From: Nannocystis sp. RBIL2
GTDB taxonomy: Bacteria; Myxococcota_A; Polyangia; Nannocystales; Nannocystaceae
Length of the DNA: 64,000 bases
Direction of reading: 5' to 3'
Assembly (NCBI RefSeq): GCF_026626745.1
Contig: NZ_JAPNJW010000001.1
Coordinates: forward strand, 4,944,001-5,008,000
Shown: positions 1 through 8,257 of the stretch, piece by piece
Position numbering within the stretch: position 1 is the stretch's first letter
Layout: every line of letters starts with the position of its first letter
Program-made: the position numbers and the translations under genes
Notes under the pieces: model-generated
The model's input: only the letters and a program-made list of their open reading frames with translations
Told to the model about the DNA's origin: nothing
Database searches by the model: none

Positions 1-1
1 C

Positions 2-685
2 ATGGGCCACAGCCAGGGCGCCAATTCGGGCGCGCTGTTCCTGCCGTTCGAGCCGCTGGTGCGCGCCGCGGTGCTGAGCGGCGGCGGGGCCAAGCTGCCG
101 CGCACCCTGCTCGGCAAGGAGGAGCCCAAGGTCGAGAACCCAGTCAACGGCGACCTCCTGGCCCCGCGCGAGTTGTTGCAGCTGGCGTTCCAGGAGCGCC
201 CCGACCGCCCGCTCGACACGCCGCACCCGATGCTCGTCCTGCTCAACACGTTCGTCAATCGCTCCGACGCCGACAACACCGCCCAGCTCATTCGCCGCCG
301 CCCGCTCGACGGCATCGGAGCCAAGCACGTATTGAATTACATCGGCCACGTCGACAGCTACAGCCCGCTGCGCGCCGCCGGCAACCTCGCCATCGGCCTC
401 GGCGCGCCGATCGCCGGCAAGAATCTGTTCCAGCCGCCCTGTGATGATTACACCGACGAGAACGAGCGCGTCGCCTGCGGCTGGACCTCCGGCCAATGGT
501 TGCCCGAGGTCGCGCTCCCGGTCACCGGCAACGCCGGCGGCGGCCAGCTCACCGTCGTCACCCGCATGCTGCCCGCGCCCGCCGGCAAGGACGGCCATTA
601 CGTCGCCTTCGAGCCGGCCGAGATGACCCGCATCGCCGACTTCTTCGAGAGCGCCCTGACGGGCCCGGTCCCGACAGTGAAATGA
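2..685 (+). CDS. alpha/beta-hydrolase-type protein, C-terminal part (5' cut by window edge)
   Basis: The reading frame enters from before the window, and the first residues spell GHSQG, the nucleophile elbow (GxSxG) of alpha/beta hydrolases, so the first Met is probably internal. Further on, HVDSYSP could supply the acid and the late His in DGHYVAF could complete a Ser-Asp-His triad; these two assignments are inferred from position only. A Cys pair (PPCDDY and VACGW) suggests an exported protein with a disulfide. The substrate cannot be told: lipase, esterase and peptidase members all share the elbow. The gene ends with TGA shortly before an AT-rich stretch that probably starts the next transcript. 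Confidence 0.6.
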   Translation: MGHSQGANSGALFLPFEPLVRAAVLSGGGAKLPRTLLGKEEPKVENPVNGDLLAPRELLQLAFQERPDRPLDTPHPMLVLLNTFVNRSDADNTAQLIRRRPLDGIGAKHVLNYIGHVDSYSPLRAAGNLAIGLGAPIAGKNLFQPPCDDYTDENERVACGWTSGQWLPEVALPVTGNAGGGQLTVVTRMLPAPAGKDGHYVAFEPAEMTRIADFFESALTGPVPTVK

Positions 686-720
686 GCGCTTTCGCGCGAT
701 CGAGGCCCCAACGGCGGCAG

Positions 721-768
721 AGCGTTAGTTTTTATATTTTCAAGCAAAAGTTTTGTGATATTCTCGGC
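721..768 (+). promoter_or_regulatory. AT-rich probable promoter region
   Basis: About 48 bases of strikingly AT-rich sequence (TATATT at 733-738, TGATATTCT at 756-764) sit in a very GC-rich background directly before the lipoprotein start at 772. No convincing -35 box is visible at the right spacing, so only the region, not the exact promoter, is supported. Confidence 0.3.
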
Positions 769-771
769 GGC

Positions 772-1761
772 ATGGCTCCCCTGTCCTGCCGCCGAGTCGT
801 CTGGTTCGCCCTCGCCCTCGCCCTCGCCTGCGGCCCGAAGTCGCCCGCCGACACCACCGACACCACCGATTCGCCGGGCACCACCAGCGGCCCCGGCACG
901 ACCAGCGACACCACCCTGAGCGAGACCACCTCGACGACCAGCGGCAATCCCTCGACCGCCGGCTCCACCGCTCCGAATCCCACCACCGCGAATCCTACGA
1001 CCACCGGCGACACCGGTGATTCGACCGGCAACACCGGAGGAGACTTCATCTTAGTTCCCGACGGCGGCGGCGGCGGCTGCCCCAGGGCCGCCTTCAGCCC
1101 CTGCGACCCATGGGCGCAAGATTGCGCCCCCGACGAGAAGTGCGCTCCTACGGACGGCGGCTGCGACGTCTTCACCGTGACCGTCTGCGACGATCTCCCG
1201 AGCCAGCCGGTGCCGATCGGCGGCGCCTGCAAATCCCAGGGCCGCCCGCTGAGCGGCCGCAATGATTGTGAGCTCGGCGCCACCTGCTGGTTCATCGATC
1301 CCGAGACCTTGATCGGCACCTGCGTCAGCCTGTGCCACGGCTCCCCCGAGACCCACGATTGCTCGCACGTGCCCGGCACCGCCTGCGTGCTCGCCCACGA
1401 CAACGACCCCTATGTCGCCCCGCTGTGCCTGCCGACCTGCGACCCGTTCGAGCCGACCTGTCCCGAAGGACATCACTGCCACCCGAGCGCCCTCACCCCC
1501 GAGCTGTTCGCCTGCACCCCCGACGCCTCGCTCGGCGCCGCCTTCGAGGCGTGCGGCAAGACCGACTGCGCCGCCGGCCTGCTGTGCAGCGAGCCGGAGA
1601 AGGCCGCAGTCGAGTGCGCCCCCGACACCAATTGCTGCACCCCGCTGTGCGACACAGGCGCCCCCGACTGCCCCGGCGCCGGCCAGGTCTGCCTGCCCTA
1701 CTATGAAATGGGCCAGGCCCCCACCGGCCTCGAAGACGTCGGCCGCTGCGGCCTGCAGTGA
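772..1761 (+). CDS. Cys-rich lipoprotein with Thr-rich linker
   Basis: 329 residues. The N-terminus is a lipoprotein signal (CRRVVWFALALALAC, lipobox ALAC), followed by about 75 residues rich in Thr, Ser and Gly (TTSG, TTGDTG), a flexible linker typical of myxobacterial surface lipoproteins. The remaining 230 residues hold many Cys in EGF-like or TIL-like spacing, so a disulfide-bonded extracellular domain is likely. No catalytic motif is recognised. I chose ATG 772 because it begins the signal peptide; the frame is open further upstream but codes nothing sensible. The segment TCPEGH is encoded by one exact copy of the dispersed TGTCC-N4-GGACA palindrome (1459-1472). Function unknown. Confidence 0.75.
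   Translation: MAPLSCRRVVWFALALALACGPKSPADTTDTTDSPGTTSGPGTTSDTTLSETTSTTSGNPSTAGSTAPNPTTANPTTTGDTGDSTGNTGGDFILVPDGGGGGCPRAAFSPCDPWAQDCAPDEKCAPTDGGCDVFTVTVCDDLPSQPVPIGGACKSQGRPLSGRNDCELGATCWFIDPETLIGTCVSLCHGSPETHDCSHVPGTACVLAHDNDPYVAPLCLPTCDPFEPTCPEGHHCHPSALTPELFACTPDASLGAAFEACGKTDCAAGLLCSEPEKAAVECAPDTNCCTPLCDTGAPDCPGAGQVCLPYYEMGQAPTGLEDVGRCGLQ
1459..1472. repeat. TGTCC-N4-GGACA palindromic element (loop CGAA)
   Basis: Exact copy TGTCCCGAAGGACA, inside the lipoprotein gene, read as TCPEGH. The opposite strand would form a C(UUCG)G tetraloop hairpin. Confidence 0.8.
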
Positions 1762-1867
1762 CGCGAAGCGCGCTCCGGCGACCCGGTGTGCCTGGTACCG
1801 CCTGCGGGTTCACCCAGGACGACTCCAACGCCGCAGCCTGCGACCCCTCCCTGCCCCAAACGACATC

Positions 1868-2116
1868 ACCGTGACTGAAGCGCGCTCACCGAAGTATCAG
1901 AGCCGTATTCGACCACAGCACCTTGGGCGAGCTGCGGTTAGTGCGACCGTGTCCGGAAGCACGAACACGTTGGGAGAGAACGGGACCCACGAGAAGGTGT
2001 TCCGCATCAACGAGTACGTGTACGGAACGCTCGATAGTCAGATCCTGTCGCTGGAGCATGCGGGCCAGGACATTCTAGGCGGCTGGAGCGTGGAGGCGCA
2101 GTTCGTGCCCGAGTGA
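1868..2116 (+). pseudogene. 3' fragment of an unidentified gene
   Basis: Between the lipoprotein at 772-1761 and the protease at 2257 no complete gene is visible. From about 1868 one frame reads like a real protein end (…VSGSTNTLGENGTHEKV, then an Asn/Glu/Tyr-containing stretch ending SVEAQFVPE, stop at 2116). Its composition is less GC-biased than the surrounding shadow frames. No start codon or signal peptide precedes it in frame, so it looks like the remnant of a larger gene. The family is not recognised. The stretch 1762-1867 shows nothing convincing. Confidence 0.35.
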
Positions 2117-2256
2117 TGTGAAAACCGCGGCCGCTTCCGCGCGCGATTGCGCGCGGATGGCGGTTTCGCCCGGCAGAGCTTGCCGAAATTCACTCGCCGG
2201 CGCATGTAACCACCTTCAGGCGCTTGCGGGTGTATCCTCCCAGCCCACGGGTGCCC

Positions 2257-3402
2257 ATGAGCAACGTCCGCTCGTTCCTTGTCGCCTGCATGGTTTCACT
2301 GGCCTGCGAAAGGGAAGGGGCTTCTGTGCAGTTGCCCACGTTTGTAGCTTCCAGCAAATATATCGATTATAGTACCTGGGAAGATGCGTCCGTTATCTGC
2401 ATGGACGACAAGCTTGCGGAGTGGGACCTCGTCATTGAAGAGACTGCAACATTCCTGCAGACGAGCCCTCCCACTGGCAGGATCCAGTATGTGTGGGTTG
2501 CGTTGCCGGTCTATCAGGTCGAGTCAGCGACCGACGTCGATTGGAGCGAGTGGGGTTGCCGAAAGGACCTGCGGGGATGCTACCATTATCAAAATGACGA
2601 CGGCCGCGGGGTTGTGCACACCAAGACACTGGAGCATCTACACGAGTTGGTGCATGCGGTTGACATCCCGGCGCTCGGATACGGCCATCGAGTGCTGGAG
2701 GAGGGACTGGCGACGTATCTAGGGTCCTGGTACTCGAGCGAGGGAATACTCGATGGGTTCCCAGCCAGTTTGAAGGACATGATCACCGCGGAGCAGTTTC
2801 CAGACGACTACCTCCCGGCCATGCACTTCGTCGGCTCGATCCTCGAACGTGACGGGGTGAGCAAGTTCAAGGAACTTCGCACCAGGGTATCACGGAGGGC
2901 GAGCCTCGAAGAGTTCGCTGAGGCGTACAAGGTCGTGTATGGCGAGGATTTTGAGGCTGCACTCGTGAAAATGAGCTCCACTCCGGTGCAGGGCAGAATA
3001 CCGCTATTGTCGGGCTGTAAAGAGGGACCGGAGGTCGTGCCGTGGGCGAGCCCAGGGCTCGTCGACACGATGCTGTACGGCGAGTGTGGTGACGGAGGGT
3101 TCTTCGGCGGTGGTTTTGTCGGTGATTGGCCGGGATTCATGAAGGACTTCGCGGTGGAGGTCGGCGAGTCTGGATACTACGAAATGACTGTCACCGGTCC
3201 TGGTGCCGAATCGAGCCAACTCCACGCCTCGATCGATGGGTGCTTTGACGGTTCGAGCACCATATCTTCGAGCGATGGCCAGACGGGGTTCGGATTCCTT
3301 ACATCGGGGCGGCATGCCATGCGCGTGTTCTTCCCACAATCGTCGGCGCCGCGAGGTGAGCTTCATCTTCGACTGCAGTGGGTCGCGCCGCCGAAGCCGT
3401 GA
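2257..3402 (+). CDS. putative zinc metalloprotease lipoprotein (HELVH)
   Basis: 381 residues. A signal peptide ends in a lipobox (MVSLAC, Cys17), so it is probably anchored to a membrane facing the periplasm or the exterior. Residues 129-133 read HELVH, the HExxH zinc motif, and 15 residues on comes EEGLA (148-152), whose Glu is well placed as third zinc ligand, as in gluzincins. The C-terminal 120 residues look beta-rich (FAVEVGESGYYEMTVTG), resembling a jelly-roll or carbohydrate-binding-like domain. ATG 2257 was chosen over an in-frame start at 2224 because it directly begins the signal sequence. Codon use and GC are noticeably lower than in the neighbours, which may mean recent acquisition. 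Peptidase activity is inferred from the motif only. Confidence 0.65.
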   Translation: MSNVRSFLVACMVSLACEREGASVQLPTFVASSKYIDYSTWEDASVICMDDKLAEWDLVIEETATFLQTSPPTGRIQYVWVALPVYQVESATDVDWSEWGCRKDLRGCYHYQNDDGRGVVHTKTLEHLHELVHAVDIPALGYGHRVLEEGLATYLGSWYSSEGILDGFPASLKDMITAEQFPDDYLPAMHFVGSILERDGVSKFKELRTRVSRRASLEEFAEAYKVVYGEDFEAALVKMSSTPVQGRIPLLSGCKEGPEVVPWASPGLVDTMLYGECGDGGFFGGGFVGDWPGFMKDFAVEVGESGYYEMTVTGPGAESSQLHASIDGCFDGSSTISSSDGQTGFGFLTSGRHAMRVFFPQSSAPRGELHLRLQWVAPPKP

Positions 3403-3423
3403 TAGGGAACTGCGCGCGATTGC

Positions 3424-3905
3424 TTACTCGGCCACCGCCACACCGGCAAGCTCGACGACTTTCACCGAGCGATCCACGACGATAGCCACCAGCGCACCCG
3501 CTGCTCTGGCCGTAAGGTCGACCAAGCCGGGGCCTGTAACGACGGCAATGCCGACGTTGTCCTTCAGGTCATGTCGATGTTCGGCGGCGACCTCACCGGC
3601 ACGCTCGTCAGCGCGGACAAGCCGGTGCAGGTATACGGCGACCAAGAGTGCACCAACGTCCCGGCCTGCGATCAACTCGAGGAGTCGATGTTCCCGATCG
3701 AGACCCTCGCCGAGGAGTGCGTGGTCGTGCCGCCGGTGCAGGTCCCCAACGACCGGTTCGACAAGGCTCAGGTCGTGCCCGCGATCGCCAGCGAGGACAA
3801 CACGACCTGACCTTCACGCCGGGCTAGCCGGTCAACAAGTTCCTGGTCAAGGCCGGCGACTTCGTCGAGATCACCACCACCACCCCGCCAGTGAGCGACC
3901 CTCCC
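3424..3905 (+). pseudogene. IgGFc-binding-type protein remnant, frameshifted
   Basis: From 3571 the frame encodes MSMFGGDLTGTLVSADKPVQ and then ECTNVPACDQLEESMFP, followed by ETLAEECVVVPPV. This is the characteristic run of the IgGFc-binding N-terminal-like domain common in myxobacterial surface proteins (family knowledge). Upstream sequence to about 3424 still reads partly in this frame. At about 3805 the frame hits TGA; a one-base shift continues the family pattern (LTFTPG, then a TAG, then KFLVKAGDFVEITTTTP). A frameshift plus an in-frame stop and no signal peptide show a decayed 3' part of a gene that is normally several hundred residues long. Confidence 0.6.
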
Positions 3906-3993
3906 GCGCGCGACGTCGCGCCCGGCGGGCCCGCAAAAACTTCCGTCGACCGCGAAGTTGACTACATCCCGCCGGCTCGCCGACGATCCATGG

Positions 3994-4845
3994 ATGCATG
4001 GCCTGCTCCGCCTCGTCGCCTGTCTCGCCCTGACCGGGTGCATCGACCCCAAGACGCCCGAGGACGACAGCGACAGCGGCAGCTCGACCGCGCCGACCCC
4101 CGGCACCACAGTCGCGCCCGACGGCCCGAGCACCGCCGGCCCGACCACCGCCCAACCGACCACCGGCGATTCGACCACCGGCGATTCGACCACCGGCGAC
4201 TCGACCACCGGCGACTCGACCACCGGCGACGGCGTGCCCGGCGTCCACGCCGGCGCGTGCAAGCCGGTCGATGGAAACACCTGTCCGATGGGACATACCT
4301 GCTGTTCGGACGATCCGGCGGCGTTGGGCAACCTGCCCAACTACTTCAATCCCGACGTGATCGACGACCAGTTCGGCCCTCCGCTGTTCTCCGACGGCAA
4401 CAACGACCTCAGTCACTGGGGCTTTTGCATCGAGACCGGCGGCTTCCCCAGCCCGCTGAGCAACGGCTGCCCGGTCCCGTGCGACCCGCACTGGACGCTC
4501 GAGGATCGCGTCCTCATCTGCGGCGGCTCGCAGTGCTGCCCGTTCACGGCCGTCGACATCGCCAAGGACTGCATCCTCGACCCGGACACCGGCCGCTGGC
4601 GCACGGTGAACGGCTCCGACGTCCTGCTGAAGCGCAGCGAGTGGGGCGACACCCACGCCACCAACCAGGACCCGCAGCTCGAGAGCTGCAAGCAGCTCGC
4701 CGCCGGCGACGAGAACGCCATGATCGACTGCGTCCGCAAGCTCGGCGTCGCCGACCGGCGCGGCTATTGCTTCACCGGCGAGTGCCCGTGCGTCGAGGAC
4801 GTGTGCGCCCAGAAGAACCCGGACTACGTCCCGCGCTGCCAGTGA
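3994..4845 (+). CDS. Cys-rich lipoprotein with GDSTT repeats
   Basis: 283 residues. ATG 3994 starts a clean lipoprotein signal (MHGLLRLVACLALTGC, lipobox LTGC); the TTG-started extension upstream overlaps the pseudogene and is not convincing. Residues about 17-75 are a Thr/Pro/Gly linker ending in four-plus copies of TTGDS. The domain beyond has about 16 Cys in paired spacings (TCCSDD, SQCCPF, CPCVEDVC), pointing to a disulfide-rich exported domain of unknown function. TCPMGH at the start of this domain is encoded by an exact TGTCC-N4-GGACA element (4282-4295). The gene is convergent with the transporter gene on the other strand, with only three bases between the stops. Confidence 0.7.
   Translation: MHGLLRLVACLALTGCIDPKTPEDDSDSGSSTAPTPGTTVAPDGPSTAGPTTAQPTTGDSTTGDSTTGDSTTGDSTTGDGVPGVHAGACKPVDGNTCPMGHTCCSDDPAALGNLPNYFNPDVIDDQFGPPLFSDGNNDLSHWGFCIETGGFPSPLSNGCPVPCDPHWTLEDRVLICGGSQCCPFTAVDIAKDCILDPDTGRWRTVNGSDVLLKRSEWGDTHATNQDPQLESCKQLAAGDENAMIDCVRKLGVADRRGYCFTGECPCVEDVCAQKNPDYVPRCQ
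4159..4230 (+). repeat. 15-bp tandem repeat coding TTGDS
   Basis: Four full and one partial copies of a 15-base unit (ACCACCGGCGAYTCG) make the linker of the lipoprotein. Only the GAT/GAC codon varies, so the copies are recent or actively homogenised; copy number may vary between strains. Confidence 0.8.
4282..4295. repeat. TGTCC-N4-GGACA palindromic element (loop GATG)
   Basis: Exact copy inside the lipoprotein gene at 3994, read as TCPMGH, the same frame as in the gene at 772. Confidence 0.75.
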
Positions 4846-4848
4846 CGA

Positions 4849-5703
4849 TCACCCGCGGAAGCGCCACCACAGCGTCAGCAGCGACGCCGACAGCAGCACG
4901 AACAGCGCGTACAGCAGCGGCAGCCACAGCATCCGCTCGTGCAGCGCGGCGGGGAAGCTGGCGAGGATGATGCCGAGCGCCAGCGGGCTGTTCTGGATGC
5001 CCGTCTCGAACGCGATCGCCCGCCGCCCCGCCTGCGGCACCCTGAGCAGCGCGGCCAGCAGATAGCCGAGCCCGAAGCCGATCGCGCCCAGGCCGATCGC
5101 CGCTGCGTACATCGCCGGCGTCGTCTGGGCCAGCAGCGCCCCGTTGTGATAGAGCCCGGTGACGATCAGCAGCGCCAGCACGCCGATCCCGGACAGGCTG
5201 CCGACCTTCTCGAGCACCGCCGCAGCGCGGGCCCAGCGGGCCCGGATCACCATCCCCAGCGCCAGCGGCACCAGCATCACCGCCAGAGTGGTCGTGATGT
5301 TGCCGTACGGGACCTTGAGCGCCGCGTCGGTGAACGAGCTGGCGTACACCAGCAAGAGCAGCGGCATCACCACCACCGCCACGATCGTCGACAGCGCGGT
5401 CATGCTGATGCTGAGCGCCACGTCGGCGCGGGCGTAGTAGGTGAACAGGTTGGAGGTCGTGCCGCCCGGGGTGCAGCCGACGATGATCAGGCTGATCGCC
5501 TGGTCGTTCGGCAGGCCGAGCGCCCTGGCCAGGGCGAACGCGATCAGCGGCATCCACCCGTACTGCGAGGCGAGCCCGATCAGCGGCCCGCGCGGGGTCT
5601 TCAGCACCGCGCGGAAGTCGGCCACGGTCAGCGACGCGCCCATCCCCATCATCAAGACGACGAGGAGCAGGGCCAGGAGCGCCTGTTCGAGGCCGGACAG
5701 CAT
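4849..5703 (-). CDS. bile acid:sodium symporter (BASS) family transporter
   Basis: 284 residues, almost entirely hydrophobic, with about nine to ten membrane helices. The segment GCTPGGTTSNLFTYYARADV followed by ALSISMTALSTI is the hallmark of the BASS/SBF family (family knowledge: GCxPGGxxSN plus the crossover helix region), and QNSPLALGII near the C-terminus matches the second conserved crossover. Members carry organic anions with sodium; the substrate here cannot be told. ATG 5703 begins a helix directly; longer starts run back into the GST gene and add Arg-rich shadow sequence. It lies 53 bases after the GST-like gene on the same strand and may be its last operon member. Confidence 0.8.
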   Translation of the reverse strand: MLSGLEQALLALLLVVLMMGMGASLTVADFRAVLKTPRGPLIGLASQYGWMPLIAFALARALGLPNDQAISLIIVGCTPGGTTSNLFTYYARADVALSISMTALSTIVAVVVMPLLLLVYASSFTDAALKVPYGNITTTLAVMLVPLALGMVIRARWARAAAVLEKVGSLSGIGVLALLIVTGLYHNGALLAQTTPAMYAAAIGLGAIGFGLGYLLAALLRVPQAGRRAIAFETGIQNSPLALGIILASFPAALHERMLWLPLLYALFVLLSASLLTLWWRFRG

Positions 5704-5756
5704 CCCCCCGATGCTCGCACGCGAACCCGCGCGCGACAACCTGGCGGAACGCGGTT

Positions 5757-6563
5757 CTAACCTGTCCCGGAGGACATGTCCGAACGGCCCTGCGCGCGCA
5801 CCGGCGGCCGCTCCTCGGCGAACAGCCGCAGCGCGAACGCCCCGGCCGGGGCCGCCCGCACGCGCGCCGACCACTCCACGAACGCCGGCGTCAGCGCGTG
5901 CGCCGGCATCGGATAGCCGTACTGCGGGGCCATCAGCGCCGGGCCGCAGAGGGCCGCGAAGGTCAGGTCGGCGGCGGTGAAGCGGTCACCGACGAGGTAG
6001 CGCCGGCCGCCCTCCAGGGCCCGCGCGACCTCGTCGAAGATCGCGTCGAGCCGGGCCTGCGAACGGGCCGTCGGCCCGGGGTAGAGCTTCAGGGCGCGGG
6101 CCATCAGCGCCTGCATCGGCACGGTCAGCAGGCGGCCGATCCGGCGCTCCCAGGCGGGTCCGGAGCAGGTCAGCAGATCTCGCGACCCGCCGCGGTCGCG
6201 GAACATGCACGCGTAAGCGACGCGACGCACTGCGGGCCCGACGACCTCGTCGAAGCGAGCGATCAGCCGCTCGACCTCGGCGCGCAGCTCCGGCTCCTCC
6301 GGGAACAGCTTGCGCGCCGCGGGCAGCGACTCGTCGGCGAAGCGGACGATGTCCGTCGACTCGCACAGCACGCCCCGGGGCGTCACCAGGGCCGGCACGG
6401 TGCGCCTGGCACCGGCGGCGCGGGTGGCAGCGAAGTGGAACAGCGGGACGTGGTCGGCCTCGACGTAATCGAGGCCGGCGTGGTCGAGGGCCCAGCGGGC
6501 CTTCTCGCAGAAGTGGCTGAACCCGATCGTGATCAGGCGCAGCGGCGCGGGCGAGCGGCTCAC
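5757..6563 (-). CDS. glutathione S-transferase family protein
   Basis: 268 residues. The N-terminal thioredoxin-like half carries GFSHFCEKARWALDHAGLDY, the typical GST strand-loop-helix with Cys near the usual Ser/Cys/Tyr position, then VPALV (cis-Pro) and CESTDIVRFAD, the glutathione-binding ES(T) motif. The helical C-terminal domain has DRFTAADLTFAAL, the N-capping box of the family. It starts with GTG overlapping the TGA of the upstream PHA-type gene (GTGA), implying translational coupling. The last residues, SDMSSGTG, are encoded by a palindromic element lying at the stop codon (5763-5776), so the C-terminal tail seems to have been made by it. Substrate unknown. Confidence 0.8.
   Translation of the reverse strand: MSRSPAPLRLITIGFSHFCEKARWALDHAGLDYVEADHVPLFHFAATRAAGARRTVPALVTPRGVLCESTDIVRFADESLPAARKLFPEEPELRAEVERLIARFDEVVGPAVRRVAYACMFRDRGGSRDLLTCSGPAWERRIGRLLTVPMQALMARALKLYPGPTARSQARLDAIFDEVARALEGGRRYLVGDRFTAADLTFAALCGPALMAPQYGYPMPAHALTPAFVEWSARVRAAPAGAFALRLFAEERPPVRAQGRSDMSSGTG
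5763..5776. repeat. TGTCC-N4-GGACA palindromic element at gene end
   Basis: Exact copy (loop CGGA; UCCG on the transcribed minus strand, a UNCG-type tetraloop) followed directly by a further ATGTCC half-site. It covers the last codons of the GST-like gene. Confidence 0.8.
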
Positions 6564-6844
6564 GACGAGGCGGTGAGCTTCTCGAGCTCCTTGCCCAGCG
6601 TCTCCTCGATCTTGCCCTTGAGCGGGGTGAGCATGAAGCCGAGGTCGAGGTTGACGTCGACCTTGTTGTCACTGATCACCAGCTTGCCCTCGACGCCGGT
6701 CCCCTTGACGTTGAGGGTGCGATCGTCGGCCCACGAGGTCTTGGCCTGGTACTTCTCCTGGAGCTTCGCGCCCAGGGTGCTGATCCGTTCCTTGATCACG
6801 GCGGGCTCGAGGGAGTGGTTGCGGGACAGGTTGATCTTCGGCAT
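6560..6844 (-). CDS. polyhydroxyalkanoic acid system-type small protein
   Basis: 94 residues. The pattern MPKINLSRNHSL, then W-DDRTLNVKGTGVEGKLVI, VDVNLDLGFMLTPLKGKIEE and a C-terminal Lys/Glu helix matches the PHA_gran_rgn (TIGR02610-like) family from memory. Those proteins are small, soluble, and named from genes near polyhydroxyalkanoate granule genes; their biochemical role is not settled. No PHA synthase is in this window, so the link to storage granules is only by family. It is the first gene of a minus-strand unit with the GST-like gene (4-base overlap) and probably the BASS transporter. Confidence 0.7.
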   Translation of the reverse strand: MPKINLSRNHSLEPAVIKERISTLGAKLQEKYQAKTSWADDRTLNVKGTGVEGKLVISDNKVDVNLDLGFMLTPLKGKIEETLGKELEKLTASS

Positions 6845-6952
6845 CGGCCAGTCTTAGTACCAAAAAGCTCGCGGGTCCTGCAAACCGGGGGCGGCGCGGG
6901 CGCCACGGGGGCCGCAGGCTTTCGTCACAAATTTGGCCCGCAGGGCGCCCCC

Positions 6953-7933
6953 GTGGAAGCTGCGGCCGTGCTCCAAAGCGTCAGCGCCACCGAGACCGCA
7001 CTGCCTCCTTCGGACCTGAGGGCCCCCGCGAGCCCGAAGGCCCCGGCCCCGGGCGTGCAGACGCCGCAATCGGGCCCGGCCCGGGCCACCAGCGCGCGCG
7101 CGACCACGCCGGCGGTGGTGCAGAAGCCTCTGCCCGAGCCGACCTGGCGCTCGGCCGACAACCGGGCGCGGCTTTACAAGGGCGACTCCCTCGAGATCTT
7201 GGAGCGCGTCCCGGCGGAGTCGGTCGACGTGATCTTCGCCGATCCCCCGTACTTCCTGTCGAACGGCGGCTCGACCTGTCGCGCGGGCAAGCGGACCAGC
7301 GTCGACAAGGGCGCGTGGGACAAGTCGAACGGCGTCGAGGAGAACCACGCCTTCAATCATCGGTGGCTGAGCGCGTGCCAGCGGGCGCTGAAGCCCAACG
7401 GCACGATGTGGGTCTCGGGCACCGGCCACGTGATCTACTCGGTCGGCTACGCGATGCAGCAGCTCGGCTTCAAGATGCTCAACGAGATCGTGTGGGAGAA
7501 GCCGAACCCGCCGCCGAACCTGTCGTGCCGCTACTTCACGCACGCGACCGAGACGCTGCTGTGGGCGGCCAAGAGCCGCAAGAGCCGCCACGTCTTCAAC
7601 TACGACCGCATGCGCGAGATGAACGACGGCAAGCAGATGAAGACGGTGTGGCGCCTCACCGCGCCCGGCCAGAAAGAGAAGCTGCTCGGCCGCCACCCGA
7701 CGCAGAAGCCGCTGGCCCTGCTCGAGCGCCTGCTCCTCGCCTCCTGTCCCGACAATGCCCAGGTGCTCGATCCATTCAACGGCTCCGGCACCACCGGCGT
7801 CGCCGCGGTCACCCTCGGCCACAGCTACATGGGCATCGACCTCGAGCAGGAATACATCGACCTGACCCAGGCCCGCCTGCTCGACGCCGTCCCGTCGCTG
7901 CGCGAGCGCCCGGCCCTACAAGTGGTGCGCTGA
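6953..7933 (+). CDS. orphan beta-class DNA methyltransferase
   Basis: About 326 residues. After a Pro/Ala-rich, probably unstructured N-terminal 60 residues comes LYKGDSLEILERV, then DVIFADPPYFLSNGG with DPPY (catalytic motif IV), and near the C-terminus HPTQKPLALLERLL and DPFNGSGTTGVAA (motif I, SAM binding). Motif IV before motif I defines the beta class; DPPY usually means N6-adenine or N4-cytosine methylation. CWR-type features (EIVWEKPNPPPN) resemble M.MboII/HpyAI-like enzymes, but the target site cannot be read from sequence. No restriction endonuclease gene is beside it, so it is probably a solitary, regulatory-type enzyme. The start is uncertain: GTG 6953 or GTG 6968; no clear ribosome site. 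Confidence 0.8.
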   Translation: MEAAAVLQSVSATETALPPSDLRAPASPKAPAPGVQTPQSGPARATSARATTPAVVQKPLPEPTWRSADNRARLYKGDSLEILERVPAESVDVIFADPPYFLSNGGSTCRAGKRTSVDKGAWDKSNGVEENHAFNHRWLSACQRALKPNGTMWVSGTGHVIYSVGYAMQQLGFKMLNEIVWEKPNPPPNLSCRYFTHATETLLWAAKSRKSRHVFNYDRMREMNDGKQMKTVWRLTAPGQKEKLLGRHPTQKPLALLERLLLASCPDNAQVLDPFNGSGTTGVAAVTLGHSYMGIDLEQEYIDLTQARLLDAVPSLRERPALQVVR

Positions 7934-7970
7934 AACATGTGACCTTCGCGGGAGCCTCGTCTCGCTCGAG

Positions 7971-8151
7971 GACGATGCGTCGACCCCGAGAACTGCCCCG
8001 ACGCCGCGGCCGAGACGGTCCTGCACCTGCTCAAGAGCTGCTCGCTGTGCGTCGGCGTCTTCGGGGACGCGATGTGCGGTCCGGACCCGCGGCCGGGACG
8101 CTTGTTGCTACTGGAGCTTCGACCTGACGTACGCCTGCCCCTTCCCGTGAG
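7971..8151 (+). pseudogene. possible Cys-rich gene remnant
   Basis: The 324 bases between the methyltransferase and frr hold no intact gene. One frame reads CVDPENCPDAAAETVLHLL then CSLCVGVFGDAMCGPDP, much like the Cys-rich lipoproteins of this window, but it has no start or signal peptide, and a shift near 8100 is needed to continue (TLVATGAST, YACPFP, stop). I read it as a decayed 3' end. Support is weak. Confidence 0.3.
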
Positions 8152-8174
8152 CGGCGCTCCGGTCGCCCGCCGGA

Positions 8175-8209
8175 CCAAAAACAAAGGGGCGACGATCGCT
8201 CGCCGCCCC
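8175..8209 (-). terminator. rho-independent terminator of the rpsB-tsf-pyrH-frr operon
   Basis: On the minus strand, about 50 bases after the frr stop, GGGGCGGCGA pairs with TCGTCGCCCC around a GCGA loop (one mismatch), followed directly by TTTGTTTTT. This is a classical intrinsic terminator and stands out in a genome with few T-runs. Confidence 0.85.
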
Positions 8210-8257
8210 ACCGCTCGCCGCCCTCGCGACGCGCGACCTGCCCCTCGGGGACAGGCG

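Noticed and set aside
6953..8151. Restriction-modification system around the DNA methyltransferase
   Set aside because: Neither neighbour resembles a nuclease or specificity subunit.
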